Of a DNA stretch of 38,458 nucleotides, positions 24,791-32,296 are shown piece after piece (the first letter of the stretch is position 1; every line of letters starts with the position of its first letter). The stretch comes from Bacillota bacterium (GTDB lineage Bacteria > Bacillota > Clostridia > Acetivibrionales > DTU013): assembly GCA_023439545.1 (NCBI GenBank), contig JAEXNT010000064.1, positions 1 through 38,458 of the forward strand, read 5' to 3'. The translations under genes were made by a program, and so were the position numbers. The notes beneath the pieces are model-generated. The model saw nothing but the letters and a program-made list of their open reading frames with translations. It was not told the origin of the DNA and did no database searches.

Positions 24791-24823
24791 TGTAATGGAA
24801 TTGTAACATCAATGCATTATAAT
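24791..24823 (+). promoter_or_regulatory. WalR-type box with promoter inside the wal operon
   Basis: TGTAAT-GGAAT-TGTAAC (24791-24807) fully matches TGTWAH-N5-TGTWAH. It ends 10 bp before TATAAT (24818-24823) and so replaces the missing -35 element, the placement expected for an activator site. The downstream unit is the exported protein gene, walH and walI. Confidence 0.65.
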
Positions 24824-24900
24824 AATATTTAGTAAATTAATGATTTAGAGGTTTATTGTTTATCGGGAAGTAAATAATGGGTCTTGAGGGGTCTGGTACA

Positions 24901-25614
24901 ATGCTTAAAAAGTTGGGCGCACTTACAATTGTATTAATTATTATTTCGGCATCTTCCATGTCGGTATTTGCCGGCAATACGGACAGTATGAATCCGCCGT
25001 CGCGCATACTTACAGGCGCCGCTATTACCAGCGGAAGTGCGCTTTCATCGAAGACCGGCAATACCACACCTGCTGCCGTGTCGGAAGAGACTAAGTCGAA
25101 CAAATTGTCGGCCGCGGCATTTGAAGCGGCTCTAGACAGCGCCTTGAGAAACGGCAGGGCTGAAGATAACGGTGAATTTATACTGGACATAACAAAGCCT
25201 AAAGACAATAAAGAATCGTACTATGAAAAGGCCTATCCGCTTACCGGCACATCTCTTAACGGTTATGACGATGTAGTCGTTTACATTGCCAGATACAACG
25301 ACAAGGCCGGCGAATATGAACTCATGAACAATACTGACGGCGAAAGCTCCTGGAATTGTTTAAACACATACTCCAAAGAAATTTCCCTTGTACCGGGCGC
25401 AAACAAGATCAAAATCCTGGCATACAGAAAGTCCCAGATGGATGAACCGAAATTCCAGATAAACTGCTACACGATAGAATACTTGAACGAGAAAATCCCT
25501 GAAAAGGTCGTCAAAAAGAATAATGATCTTGGATCGATCACCGGTGAAGATATAAATGAGATAGGCAAGCAGGTGACTAACATGATCGATCTGCTAAGCG
25601 GAAAAGGCAAGTAA
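24901..25614 (+). CDS. Exported protein of unknown function between walK and walH
   Basis: The 237-aa product has a signal peptide (about residues 1-25, ending VFAG). A Ser/Thr/Ala-rich linker (about 30-85) follows, then a compact beta-rich domain (about 95-205) with ILDITKPKDNKESYYEKAYP and DDVVVYIARYND that looks Ig-like. It was not recognised as a named family. ATG 24901 is chosen for GAGGGG at 24886-24891. It stands where Bacillus has walK directly followed by walH, has its own WalR-box promoter and is 23 bp from walH. The position suggests a wall-associated partner or reporter of the WalK system; this is inference. Confidence 0.7.
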   Translation: MLKKLGALTIVLIIISASSMSVFAGNTDSMNPPSRILTGAAITSGSALSSKTGNTTPAAVSEETKSNKLSAAAFEAALDSALRNGRAEDNGEFILDITKPKDNKESYYEKAYPLTGTSLNGYDDVVVYIARYNDKAGEYELMNNTDGESSWNCLNTYSKEISLVPGANKIKILAYRKSQMDEPKFQINCYTIEYLNEKIPEKVVKKNNDLGSITGEDINEIGKQVTNMIDLLSGKGK

Positions 25615-25637
25615 GTACCGGGTCTGCGGGGGCCTTA

Positions 25638-27038
25638 ATGAGCTATAAACTTAAAGAACGTCTGAAAGCCATCGTTATATACATATTGGCATTAACAGGA
25701 TTGATACAGGTAGGAATCCTCTGGAGTTATCAGAACCAAGGGACTCCTACTAGTTTTTTAAATGACTTTTTCAATAGATCTCCACAGATAAGCAGCCAGA
25801 CAGCAAGTGAAAAGCTGTTTGTCCCGGACAGGCTTATTCTGACTGACGGCAGCAGCATGCATTGGGTGCTAGATCCTGCGAACACCCATTACAAATCCCT
25901 GTGGGACGAAGCGTCGAAGGAGCTGTATCAGGCCGTAAGCGGCAAAGTCGGCATCACCAGGACTGATGATAAATGGTCGGACATAATCGAAACAAAGAGT
26001 TTCTTGATAGATTTTGGCTATACTCTCAAGCCAGACCTGCTTTCATGGTTTTTCAACGTCGACGGCGCTCCCAAACAAATTCCCGACATTCAAAAGATAC
26101 TTATCAAACCTGATATTGTCGATGAGAATTCCATTACTCTGTATATCTATGATGATAAAGGATATGTATACGCCTCAGATCCTGTCAACTGGGGCAGGGC
26201 TGCCGAGCTTGACGGCCTGCTGAGCGAAATTTCCCGTTCGGAAAACAAATACCGTGATTATCGGACCTTCGGCGGCACTAATATAGGCGAAGGTGTGGAC
26301 GAGCCAGATACCGTTTATGTAATAGGCGCACCGAAATACTGGCCATACTTCAATATAAGTATGAGTACGTATGTCGCCTTGAACAATGAGGACGAATTGG
26401 CCGGAACTATCCTTGGCAGCTACGAAAAGGACCGGTACTCAAAGAGCAGGGATGATTCGGATACTATAGAGTTTGGCTATGGTAACAATATTTACCGCTA
26501 TTACACCGATGGCTATCTGACATACAGGTATCTGGGTTCAACGGAATACACCGATAAGAAAGGCGTAGGAGAGGCGCTTATCAATGCTTATAAACTCATA
26601 GCGAGGATACAAACCGCATCGAAAATGTCCACCGACATCAGATTGACCGAAATAATAGATAATTCGTATGGGAGCTATACCTTCGGATTCGATTACAGGA
26701 TAGACGGTATGCCCGTGAAAGTAAGCGTAGGATCAAAAGACGGGGGCACAAAAAAACTCGAGCACGCGATTAGTATAAAGGCCGACGGCAAAAGAGTGAT
26801 GGAATGCGATTGGCTGCTGCGGGAGTTTGCAAAAGAAACAAGCGACAACTATAACGATCGCTTTATGGATTTGCTCGATTATAATGGGATTAATTTCACG
26901 GATCTGAGTATACGGGATATTGCCGCGGGTTATTTCGTCGGTTCTACCGATGGGGAAACGCTGGAACCGGCGCTTATTGTCCGTCAGAAAAATAAAGACG
27001 ATTTACTTCTGAATATGGTACCTGAGACGGGAGATTGA
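25638..27038 (+). CDS. walH: WalH (YycH)-like regulator of WalK
   Basis: The 466-aa protein has a short cytoplasmic N-terminus, one transmembrane helix (about 11-29) and a large extracytoplasmic part, the layout of YycH. In Bacillus subtilis YycH and YycI bind the WalK transmembrane region and restrain its activity; in Staphylococcus they activate it. Sequence conservation is low across genera and the call rests largely on layout and position between walK and a WalI homologue. The C-terminal segment (about 400-466) with DLSIRDIAAGYFVG resembles the YycH end domain. The next gene starts 3 bp after the stop, so they are translated together. Confidence 0.8.
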   Translation: MSYKLKERLKAIVIYILALTGLIQVGILWSYQNQGTPTSFLNDFFNRSPQISSQTASEKLFVPDRLILTDGSSMHWVLDPANTHYKSLWDEASKELYQAVSGKVGITRTDDKWSDIIETKSFLIDFGYTLKPDLLSWFFNVDGAPKQIPDIQKILIKPDIVDENSITLYIYDDKGYVYASDPVNWGRAAELDGLLSEISRSENKYRDYRTFGGTNIGEGVDEPDTVYVIGAPKYWPYFNISMSTYVALNNEDELAGTILGSYEKDRYSKSRDDSDTIEFGYGNNIYRYYTDGYLTYRYLGSTEYTDKKGVGEALINAYKLIARIQTASKMSTDIRLTEIIDNSYGSYTFGFDYRIDGMPVKVSVGSKDGGTKKLEHAISIKADGKRVMECDWLLREFAKETSDNYNDRFMDLLDYNGINFTDLSIRDIAAGYFVGSTDGETLEPALIVRQKNKDDLLLNMVPETGD

Positions 27039-27041
27039 TCT

Positions 27042-27872
27042 ATGGATGTTTCAAAGGCAAAGGTCGTAATAATTGTCCTATTGGCCGCTTTCAACATATT
27101 TTTGTTATCGAGCAACCTGTCGCATGTCAGGAGCCAGAACACGAGTGAGATTATTTCAAATACCGTAACGATATTGAAACAGAGGGGCGTTACTCTCGAA
27201 TGCGGCATCCCGAAGGAGATAGGGACATTTCACGGACTCAAGTACGCAGATGGCAAGCTTGACAGGGCCTCAATAGCGGAGAAGCTCCTGGGTTCTACAT
27301 ATGAATCGCCTGATAAGGGCGGTGTATATGAAAATAGCGGGAAGAAGCTCGAATTTACGGGAGATATGAAGTTTGTATTTACCGAGGCGCCCCTTTCTTC
27401 GGGCTTCGACCTTCAGAACAACGTAAAGTTGAAGAAAGCAGTACAGGATTTCCTGAAAGGAACGGGCTTGATCGATAAAAACTATGTGATCGACCAATAT
27501 TCTCGGAATCAGGATGGAAGCGTAACCATTTATTTTATCGAAAAATATGAGAATTATCTGGTATACGACAATTATTGCAAAGTATCGCTGACGGCTGAAG
27601 GAATAGCAAGACTCGATTACAGTAAGTATCAGATAATCGGGTTTTCAAGCGCCAAGATTGTCCAAACTGAGGCTTATCAGGCGCTGCTGGCATATTTTAA
27701 GGACGGCGCAAATAAAACGTTAACCGGCATTGACTGCGGCTATATCCTCGAAAATGAAAACCTGGGCGGAAAGGACGTTGAAATTCCGCCGGTGTGGCGT
27801 GTAAAAGTAAAGGGGGAATCGGAGCCGGTTTTTCTCAATGCTGAGACTACTGAAAATAAAACGGCTCAATGA
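27042..27872 (+). CDS. walI: WalI (YycI)-like regulator of WalK
   Basis: The 276-aa protein has an N-terminal transmembrane helix (about 6-24) in the pattern DVSKAKVVIIVLLAAFNIFL, which is characteristic of YycI, and an extracytoplasmic domain similar to the YycH C-terminal fold. It probably pairs with WalH to tune WalK. Start ATG 27042 has GGGAG upstream, overlapping the end of walH. A hairpin shortly after the stop (27907-27948) and a new promoter before murA suggest the wal regulatory transcript largely ends here. Confidence 0.85.
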   Translation: MDVSKAKVVIIVLLAAFNIFLLSSNLSHVRSQNTSEIISNTVTILKQRGVTLECGIPKEIGTFHGLKYADGKLDRASIAEKLLGSTYESPDKGGVYENSGKKLEFTGDMKFVFTEAPLSSGFDLQNNVKLKKAVQDFLKGTGLIDKNYVIDQYSRNQDGSVTIYFIEKYENYLVYDNYCKVSLTAEGIARLDYSKYQIIGFSSAKIVQTEAYQALLAYFKDGANKTLTGIDCGYILENENLGGKDVEIPPVWRVKVKGESEPVFLNAETTENKTAQ

Positions 27873-27906
27873 GAGGCGCCGGGGTCTACGAATTTGAGAA
27901 TGGTAT

Positions 27907-27948
27907 AACTCTTGCTATCGGTCTTGTATCTGAGAGCGGGAGTTTTTT
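27907..27948 (+). terminator. Terminator after walI
   Basis: AACTCttGCT pairs with AGCggGAGTT around a loop of about 18 nt, followed by TTTT. The stem is interrupted by an internal loop, so strength is uncertain. Confidence 0.55.
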
Positions 27949-27985
27949 GTTAATATAATACTATATGGTATAAATTAAAAAACAA

Positions 27986-28015
27986 TGTTATAATAGGTAC
28001 GGAAACGGTTCCGTA
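27986..28015 (+). promoter_or_regulatory. murA promoter with palindrome at the start point
   Basis: TGTTATAAT (27986-27994) is an extended -10 element; a weak -35 (TGGTAT) lies 17 bp upstream. The perfect palindrome TACGGAA-ACGG-TTCCGTA (27998-28015) covers the expected transcription start, so it may be an operator or a 5'-end hairpin of the mRNA. Confidence 0.5.
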
Positions 28016-28081
28016 AAGCCTTGCTGGGGACTGTCTCCATCCGTTTTACTCTTACTAAGGACAATAAGGCAGGTGCGGATT

Positions 28082-29341
28082 TTGGAGAAGATAGTTATTC
28101 AAGGACGAAAGGCGCTTTCGGGCGATGTTAATATCAGTGGTGCAAAAAATGCTGCAGTGGCTGTCGTGCCGGCAGCTTTGCTGATTGAGGGCAAATGTAA
28201 GATCGAGAACCTGCCGGATATAAAGGATACCAGAGTCCTGGAGGACACGCTCACCCAACTGGGCGCGGAGGTAAATTTCGAAGACAGGAACACAATTCTG
28301 ATCGATTCAACCAATGTCAATTCCTATACTGCTTCGTATGACATGATAAAAAGCATGAGAGCCTCATATTACCTGCTCGGTGCATTGCTTGGACGGTTCG
28401 GCAGAGCTGAAGTCGCTCTCCCAGGAGGCTGCGATTTCGGATACAGGCCCATGGACCAGCATATAAAGGGCTTTGAAGCAATGGGCGCCGAAGTTGCCAT
28501 CGAACATGGCATGGTCAAAATGAAGGCTGAAAAGCTGGTGGGCAGCCAGATCTACCTGGATGTCGTCAGCGTCGGTGCAACGGTCAACCTAATGCTTGCG
28601 GCTGTAAAGGCGGAGGGTATAACGATAATAGAAAACGCGGCAAAGGAGCCGCATATCGTTGATGTCGCCAATTTCCTTAATGCAGCCGGCGCGAATATAA
28701 AAGGAGCCGGAACGGATGTCATAAAGATCAGGGGCGTCACAAGCCTTAAGAGCGGGCATGTACATTCGATCATACCCGATATGGTCGAGGCGGGAACGTT
28801 CATGATAGCTGCCGCTGCTACCGGCGGAGACGTAACAGTAAGAAACATAATACCAAAGCACATGGAATCGCTTACCGCGAAGCTGATAGAAATGAACATA
28901 AAAGTAATTGAGGGTGAAGACTGGATAAGGGTTGTCGGAGGCGGTAAGCTCAACAAGGCAAACATCAAGACATTACCGTATCCCGGCTTTCCAACCGATT
29001 TGCATCCTCCGGCGACCGTATTGCTCTGTCTTGCAAATGGAAGCAGCACAATATCGGAAGGTATTTGGCCGCTGCGGTTCCAGTACGTTGATGAATTGAA
29101 AAGGATGGGCGCGAAGATACGTGTTGACGGCAGCGTCGCGGTGATCGAAGGGCCCTGCAGACTGACCGGAGCACAGGTCAACGCAATAGACCTGAGAGCG
29201 GGGGCGGCAGTTGTTATAGCCGGTCTGATAGCGGAAGGGACAACGGAAGTCGACAATATAAAATACATAGACCGCGGCTACGAAGACTTTGTAGGCAAGC
29301 TTCAGCGCCTCGGTGCAGACATTGGAAGAACAGAGATCTGA
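28082..29341 (+). CDS. murA: UDP-N-acetylglucosamine 1-carboxyvinyltransferase MurA
   Basis: MurA transfers enolpyruvate from PEP to UDP-GlcNAc, the first committed step of peptidoglycan synthesis, in the cytoplasm. The 419-aa protein has the family N-terminus EKIVIQGRKALSGDV, the K-N pair in GAKNA, the active-site Cys117 (fosfomycin target, E. coli Cys115) in PGGCDFGYRPMD, and the two inside-out alpha/beta barrels to the end. A GTG at 28073 is in frame, but TTG 28082 gives the usual N-terminus with AGGTG 6 nt upstream. Its location between walI and walJ ties wall precursor synthesis to the wall stress locus. Confidence 0.93.
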   Translation: MEKIVIQGRKALSGDVNISGAKNAAVAVVPAALLIEGKCKIENLPDIKDTRVLEDTLTQLGAEVNFEDRNTILIDSTNVNSYTASYDMIKSMRASYYLLGALLGRFGRAEVALPGGCDFGYRPMDQHIKGFEAMGAEVAIEHGMVKMKAEKLVGSQIYLDVVSVGATVNLMLAAVKAEGITIIENAAKEPHIVDVANFLNAAGANIKGAGTDVIKIRGVTSLKSGHVHSIIPDMVEAGTFMIAAAATGGDVTVRNIIPKHMESLTAKLIEMNIKVIEGEDWIRVVGGGKLNKANIKTLPYPGFPTDLHPPATVLLCLANGSSTISEGIWPLRFQYVDELKRMGAKIRVDGSVAVIEGPCRLTGAQVNAIDLRAGAAVVIAGLIAEGTTEVDNIKYIDRGYEDFVGKLQRLGADIGRTEI

Positions 29342-29362
29342 CGAATACAAACGGGGACAGTT

Positions 29363-30154
29363 ATGATAAAATTCTGTAGTCTATACAGCGGGAGCAGCGG
29401 CAATTCATTATTCATATCGTCAGGCAATACCAAACTGCTTATTGAAGCGGGTCTCAGCGCGAAAAAAATCATCGCGGCGCTTCTTACCATTGGTGAATCG
29501 CCTGCGGATTTGAATGCCATTCTGGTTTCACACGAGCACAGCGATCATATCAAAGGAGCGGGGATACTGTCCCGTAAATTCAACCTGCCGTTATATGCGA
29601 GCCAGGGTACCTGGAACGCCATGGAGCAAATGATCGGCCCGGTTCTCGAATGCAACAGGGTCCCGTTTTCATCTTATGCGCCGTTTGTGATAGGAGATAT
29701 AGCCGTCACTCCCTTTCCTATCCCTCACGATGCCAGTGAGCCCGTAGGCTACAGCTTCCGGACGGCGGGCAAAAAAGTAACGATCGCTACCGATATTGGG
29801 CATATCAGCACGGAACTGCTGAATAACTTCGAGGACAGCGATCTGCTGCTGCTTGAGTCCAACCATGACCTTGAGATGCTGAAAGTGGGACCATATCCCT
29901 GGCCGCTGAAGAAAAGGATCGCGGGGAACAACGGGCATCTGTCAAACGACGCAGCCGGCGAGGTTGTCGCATACATGGCCGAAAAAGGCACGAAGCGTTT
30001 TCTGCTTGGACACCTGAGCAAGGAAAACAACTTTCCCGAGCTTGCGTATCAGACTGTTTATAATGTCGTGCAGGAAAAATGCTGCGCAGCCGGTTCGGAC
30101 ATAATGTTGGATGTGGCGCTGCGTGATCACGTCGGAAAGGTTATAGAGCTTTAG
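29363..30154 (+). CDS. walJ: WalJ (YycJ) MBL-fold metallohydrolase
   Basis: The 263-aa cytoplasmic protein belongs to the metallo-beta-lactamase fold. The metal motif HEHSDH (57-62), a later GHLSKENN and the C-terminal histidine fit the YycJ/exonuclease-like branch. In Bacillus and Streptococcus YycJ/VicX lies in the wal operon and affects cell division, wall and genome stability; a 5'-exonuclease activity has been reported for the family. Start ATG 29363 has a poor ribosome binding site within ACGGGGACAG, only 21 nt after murA, so translation may depend on murA. rlmH follows, as in Bacillus. Confidence 0.9.
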   Translation: MIKFCSLYSGSSGNSLFISSGNTKLLIEAGLSAKKIIAALLTIGESPADLNAILVSHEHSDHIKGAGILSRKFNLPLYASQGTWNAMEQMIGPVLECNRVPFSSYAPFVIGDIAVTPFPIPHDASEPVGYSFRTAGKKVTIATDIGHISTELLNNFEDSDLLLLESNHDLEMLKVGPYPWPLKKRIAGNNGHLSNDAAGEVVAYMAEKGTKRFLLGHLSKENNFPELAYQTVYNVVQEKCCAAGSDIMLDVALRDHVGKVIEL

Positions 30155-30158
30155 GGGG

Positions 30159-30257
30159 ATACGGGGACAGGAATCTTGTCCGGGGTGAAGGACCGCGGAA
30201 CAGGGGGCATGTTGTCACATATGTATGAAAGTAGTGGGACCACAGACCTTGTCCCAC
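30159..30257 (+). repeat. GGGACA-type inverted repeats between walJ and rlmH
   Basis: GGACA...TGTCC (30165-30181) and GTGGGAC...GTCCCAC (30234-30257, 10-nt loop) occur in a 110-bp G-rich gap. Related strings appear at 29354 (CGGGGACAG), 28026-28050 (GGGGACTGTCTCC) and, in the other polarity, in the GAACCGTCCCT repeats near 130 and 730. They look like short REP-like dispersed elements. Confidence 0.5.
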
Positions 30258-30267
30258 ATGGAGAAGT

Positions 30268-30747
30268 ATGAAGGTAACCGTAATAGGAGTAGGAAAACTA
30301 AAGGAAAAGTATCTTAAGGAAGGCGTCGGCGAATATGCCAAGCGCCTTTCGCGCTTCTGTGACCTGCAGCTGTTGGAGGTGGAGGACGAGCAAGCGCCCG
30401 AGACCCTTAGCGCGGCTCAGGAGGAGCAGATCAAGCGGAAGGAAGCGGCCAAAATACTCGGCAAGCTGAAGGAAGGGGCTTTTCTTATCGTGCTGGACGT
30501 AAAGGGCGTCAAAAAGAGCTCGGAGGAGTTTGCCTCTACACTCCAATCCTGTTTCAACAGCGGCAGATCCAACATCGTATTTATCATCGGCGGTTCTCTT
30601 GGCCTGGACCCTGAGTTGGTTAAAAAAGCTGATATCAGACTATCATTTTCAGATATGACATTTCCGCACCAATTGACGCGCCTGATCCTGCTGGAGCAAG
30701 TGTTCCGCGCTTTCAAAATAATCCACGGCGAGACGTATCATAAATGA
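30268..30747 (+). CDS. rlmH: 23S rRNA (pseudouridine-1915-N3)-methyltransferase RlmH
   Basis: RlmH (SPOUT family, formerly orfX/YbeA) methylates pseudouridine 1915 in helix 69 of 23S rRNA. The 159-aa protein is full length: N-terminus MKVTVIGVGKLKEKYL, the SAM-binding knot with FIIGGSLGLDPELVKKAD, and the C-terminus RAFKIIHGETYHK. It is the last gene of the wal cluster, as in Bacillus and Staphylococcus. Its final codons are the chromosomal attachment site of SCCmec-type elements in staphylococci. Here a second, imperfect copy of those 23 bases lies 908 bp downstream (31633-31655). Confidence 0.95.
   Translation: MKVTVIGVGKLKEKYLKEGVGEYAKRLSRFCDLQLLEVEDEQAPETLSAAQEEQIKRKEAAKILGKLKEGAFLIVLDVKGVKKSSEEFASTLQSCFNSGRSNIVFIIGGSLGLDPELVKKADIRLSFSDMTFPHQLTRLILLEQVFRAFKIIHGETYHK
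30725..30747 (+). repeat. rlmH 3'-end att-like site, left copy
   Basis: ACGGCGAGAC followed by GTATCATAAATGA encodes the GETYHK-stop end of RlmH. It corresponds in position and sequence to the SCC attB core (TATCATAA region) of staphylococci. It differs from the right copy at three bases. Confidence 0.6.
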
Positions 30748-30818
30748 AGTTCCATTTTATTTTCCATTTGAAAAGTGAAGTATCTATTTGTGTTTTAATT
30801 ATTAAGGGGGAGAATAAT

Positions 30819-31568
30819 ATGCTAAAAAGTGAATTGTCACAAGGAATAGTACGATACACATTCGACCCACTACCAGGCAAACATTTTGGTAACAATATCA
30901 TTGCTTTGATTGATGGAGGCAAGGTTCTTCTTATAGATACTGCATATGAGTTTCAAGCTTCGCAGGCTCTAAAAGATATCAGTGGTAGTGGGTTTGAAAT
31001 CGACAAAATAATTATCTCACATTTTCATGACGACCATATGCAAGGGTTGAAAGTACTGCCTAAGGTGTTGACCTATGGCAGTGAGCATTACAAAACTACT
31101 CTTGAAATGTGGACTGAAAAGGAAGAACATAAATATTTTATTCCCACAGTCCCAATAAAAGACAAGTACACAATAGATTTTGGGAAACACCATATTGTTT
31201 TAATTCCTTTTCCCGGTCATTCCTTGTGTACTTTAATAACCAAAATTAACGATAGATATTTGCATATTGCAGATGAATTGATGTTTTCCAATGACGGTAG
31301 GCCGATACTGCCATCAGCAGATCCAAACTGTATAAAGAGGCATGTAGAATCCTTAAGCAGATTAAAGGCTTTTAATTCCTATATCTTTTTACCAAGCCAT
31401 GGATTGGAGTTTGGCGGAAATGTAAAAATCGAAAAAGAAATAAATAACAGAATTACATACTTCAATGCAATCCTAAACAGCAATAGAAAAATTACCTATA
31501 ATGAAGCTAAGAAAGATTGTGATTGCGATTTTTTGCATAATGAATGGCATCAATATGTTTATGAATAA
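30819..31568 (+). CDS. MBL-fold hydrolase in an islet after rlmH
   Basis: The 249-aa cytoplasmic protein carries the metallo-beta-lactamase motif HFHDDH (residues 68-73), a second metal-ligand region in PFPGHSLCT and the Asp in HIADELMFSNDG, so it should bind two metal ions. The substrate cannot be told; glyoxalase II-like or lactonase-like enzymes are possible. ATG 30819 has AAGGGGGAG 6 nt upstream; an earlier in-frame ATG at 30744 overlaps the end of rlmH and has no such site. The gene and its flanks are much richer in A+T than walJ and rlmH, and copies of the rlmH 3' end lie on both sides, suggesting horizontal arrival. Confidence 0.75.
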   Translation: MLKSELSQGIVRYTFDPLPGKHFGNNIIALIDGGKVLLIDTAYEFQASQALKDISGSGFEIDKIIISHFHDDHMQGLKVLPKVLTYGSEHYKTTLEMWTEKEEHKYFIPTVPIKDKYTIDFGKHHIVLIPFPGHSLCTLITKINDRYLHIADELMFSNDGRPILPSADPNCIKRHVESLSRLKAFNSYIFLPSHGLEFGGNVKIEKEINNRITYFNAILNSNRKITYNEAKKDCDCDFLHNEWHQYVYE

Positions 31569-31632
31569 ACTATTATTGTATACTTAACAGTAAACAGATT
31601 GCAAAGATTTGGTGGTTTAGTTGTCAGATGAT

Positions 31633-31655
31633 ACGGCGAGACATACCACAAATGA
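31633..31655 (+). repeat. rlmH 3'-end att-like site, right copy
   Basis: ACGGCGAGAC followed by ATACCACAAATGA repeats the rlmH terminus with three changes. Read in the rlmH frame all three are synonymous: Thr ACG/ACA, Tyr TAT/TAC, His CAT/CAC, so it still encodes GETYHK-stop. No more of rlmH precedes it. This is expected if the copy came from the rlmH tail of another strain or species. Confidence 0.55.
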
Positions 31656-31762
31656 GCTCACATATAAACATTATAGGAAGTTGATATAAGCAGGGAGTCA
31701 TATTATAATTTATGTAAAGAACTATATATTTTTTTATATATTACGAAATTAGGAGACAAAGA

Positions 31763-32052
31763 ATGATTTATTTTGAAACAGAACGGCTGTTTTTTCGGGA
31801 TTGGAGAGAACAGGACCTAAATGAATTTCAGATAATGAATATAGATACCAGAGTAATGAAATATTTTAAAAGATACTTACAGAAAAGGAGACAGATCAAT
31901 TTTACATCAGAATTCAAGATGAATTTAAAAATTGTGGATATGGCCTTTATGCGGTTGAAGCAAAACATAATAACTGCTTTATTGGCTTTATTGGCTTCCA
32001 TTGGGCAAACTTCATTTCACAACCGAATGACAAGAAATATATTTTGGGGTGA
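31763..32052 (+). pseudogene. GNAT acetyltransferase remnant (frameshifted, truncated)
   Basis: The first 35 codons from ATG 31763 match the RimJ/RimL-type GNAT start (ETERLFFRDWREQDLNEFQ). At about 31868 the frame breaks by loss of one base. The continuing frame reads KILTEKETDQFYIRIQDE and then CFIGFIGFHWANF, a typical GNAT core, and stops at 32050. The C-terminal half with the acetyl-CoA site (about 80 residues) is missing. What follows is part of a different gene family, so a deletion as well as a frameshift occurred. The stretch is AT-rich and non-functional as an enzyme. Confidence 0.7.
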
Positions 32053-32058
32053 AAAAGA

Positions 32059-32253
32059 ATGAAAAAAAACATTGAAAAACCTATAACAGGCAGAAAATGC
32101 TACGATCATTTAGGTGGTAAGCTTGGAGCGCAAATTTTTGAAAGATTAATCGAGTTGGAATGGATTCGATTACAGGAAGGTAAAATGACAGTTTATGAGG
32201 TTACTGAAAAAGGGAATGAAGAATTAAAGAAATTAGGAGTAATTCCTGAATAG
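32059..32253 (+). pseudogene. C-terminal fragment of an ArsR-type regulator
   Basis: The 64 codons contain GRKCYDHLGGKLGAQIFERL and later YEVTEKGNEELKKLGV. This CYDHLxGKLG...TxxGxxxLxxLG pattern is typical of the C-terminal part of a group of ArsR-family transcriptional regulators. The winged-helix domain that should precede it is absent; instead the GNAT remnant abuts it. A GGGGTG sequence lies before the ATG, so it might be translated, but it could not bind DNA. It is best read as debris of a deletion that fused two decaying genes. Confidence 0.55.
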
Positions 32254-32296
32254 TATGGTGTTTAGCCGTAAAGCCTGATAAACAGCGAGGTGCGAA

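Noticed and set aside
28552..29268. 238-codon minus-strand frame inside murA
   Set aside because: It is a shadow of a well-supported gene with no start signal or domain.
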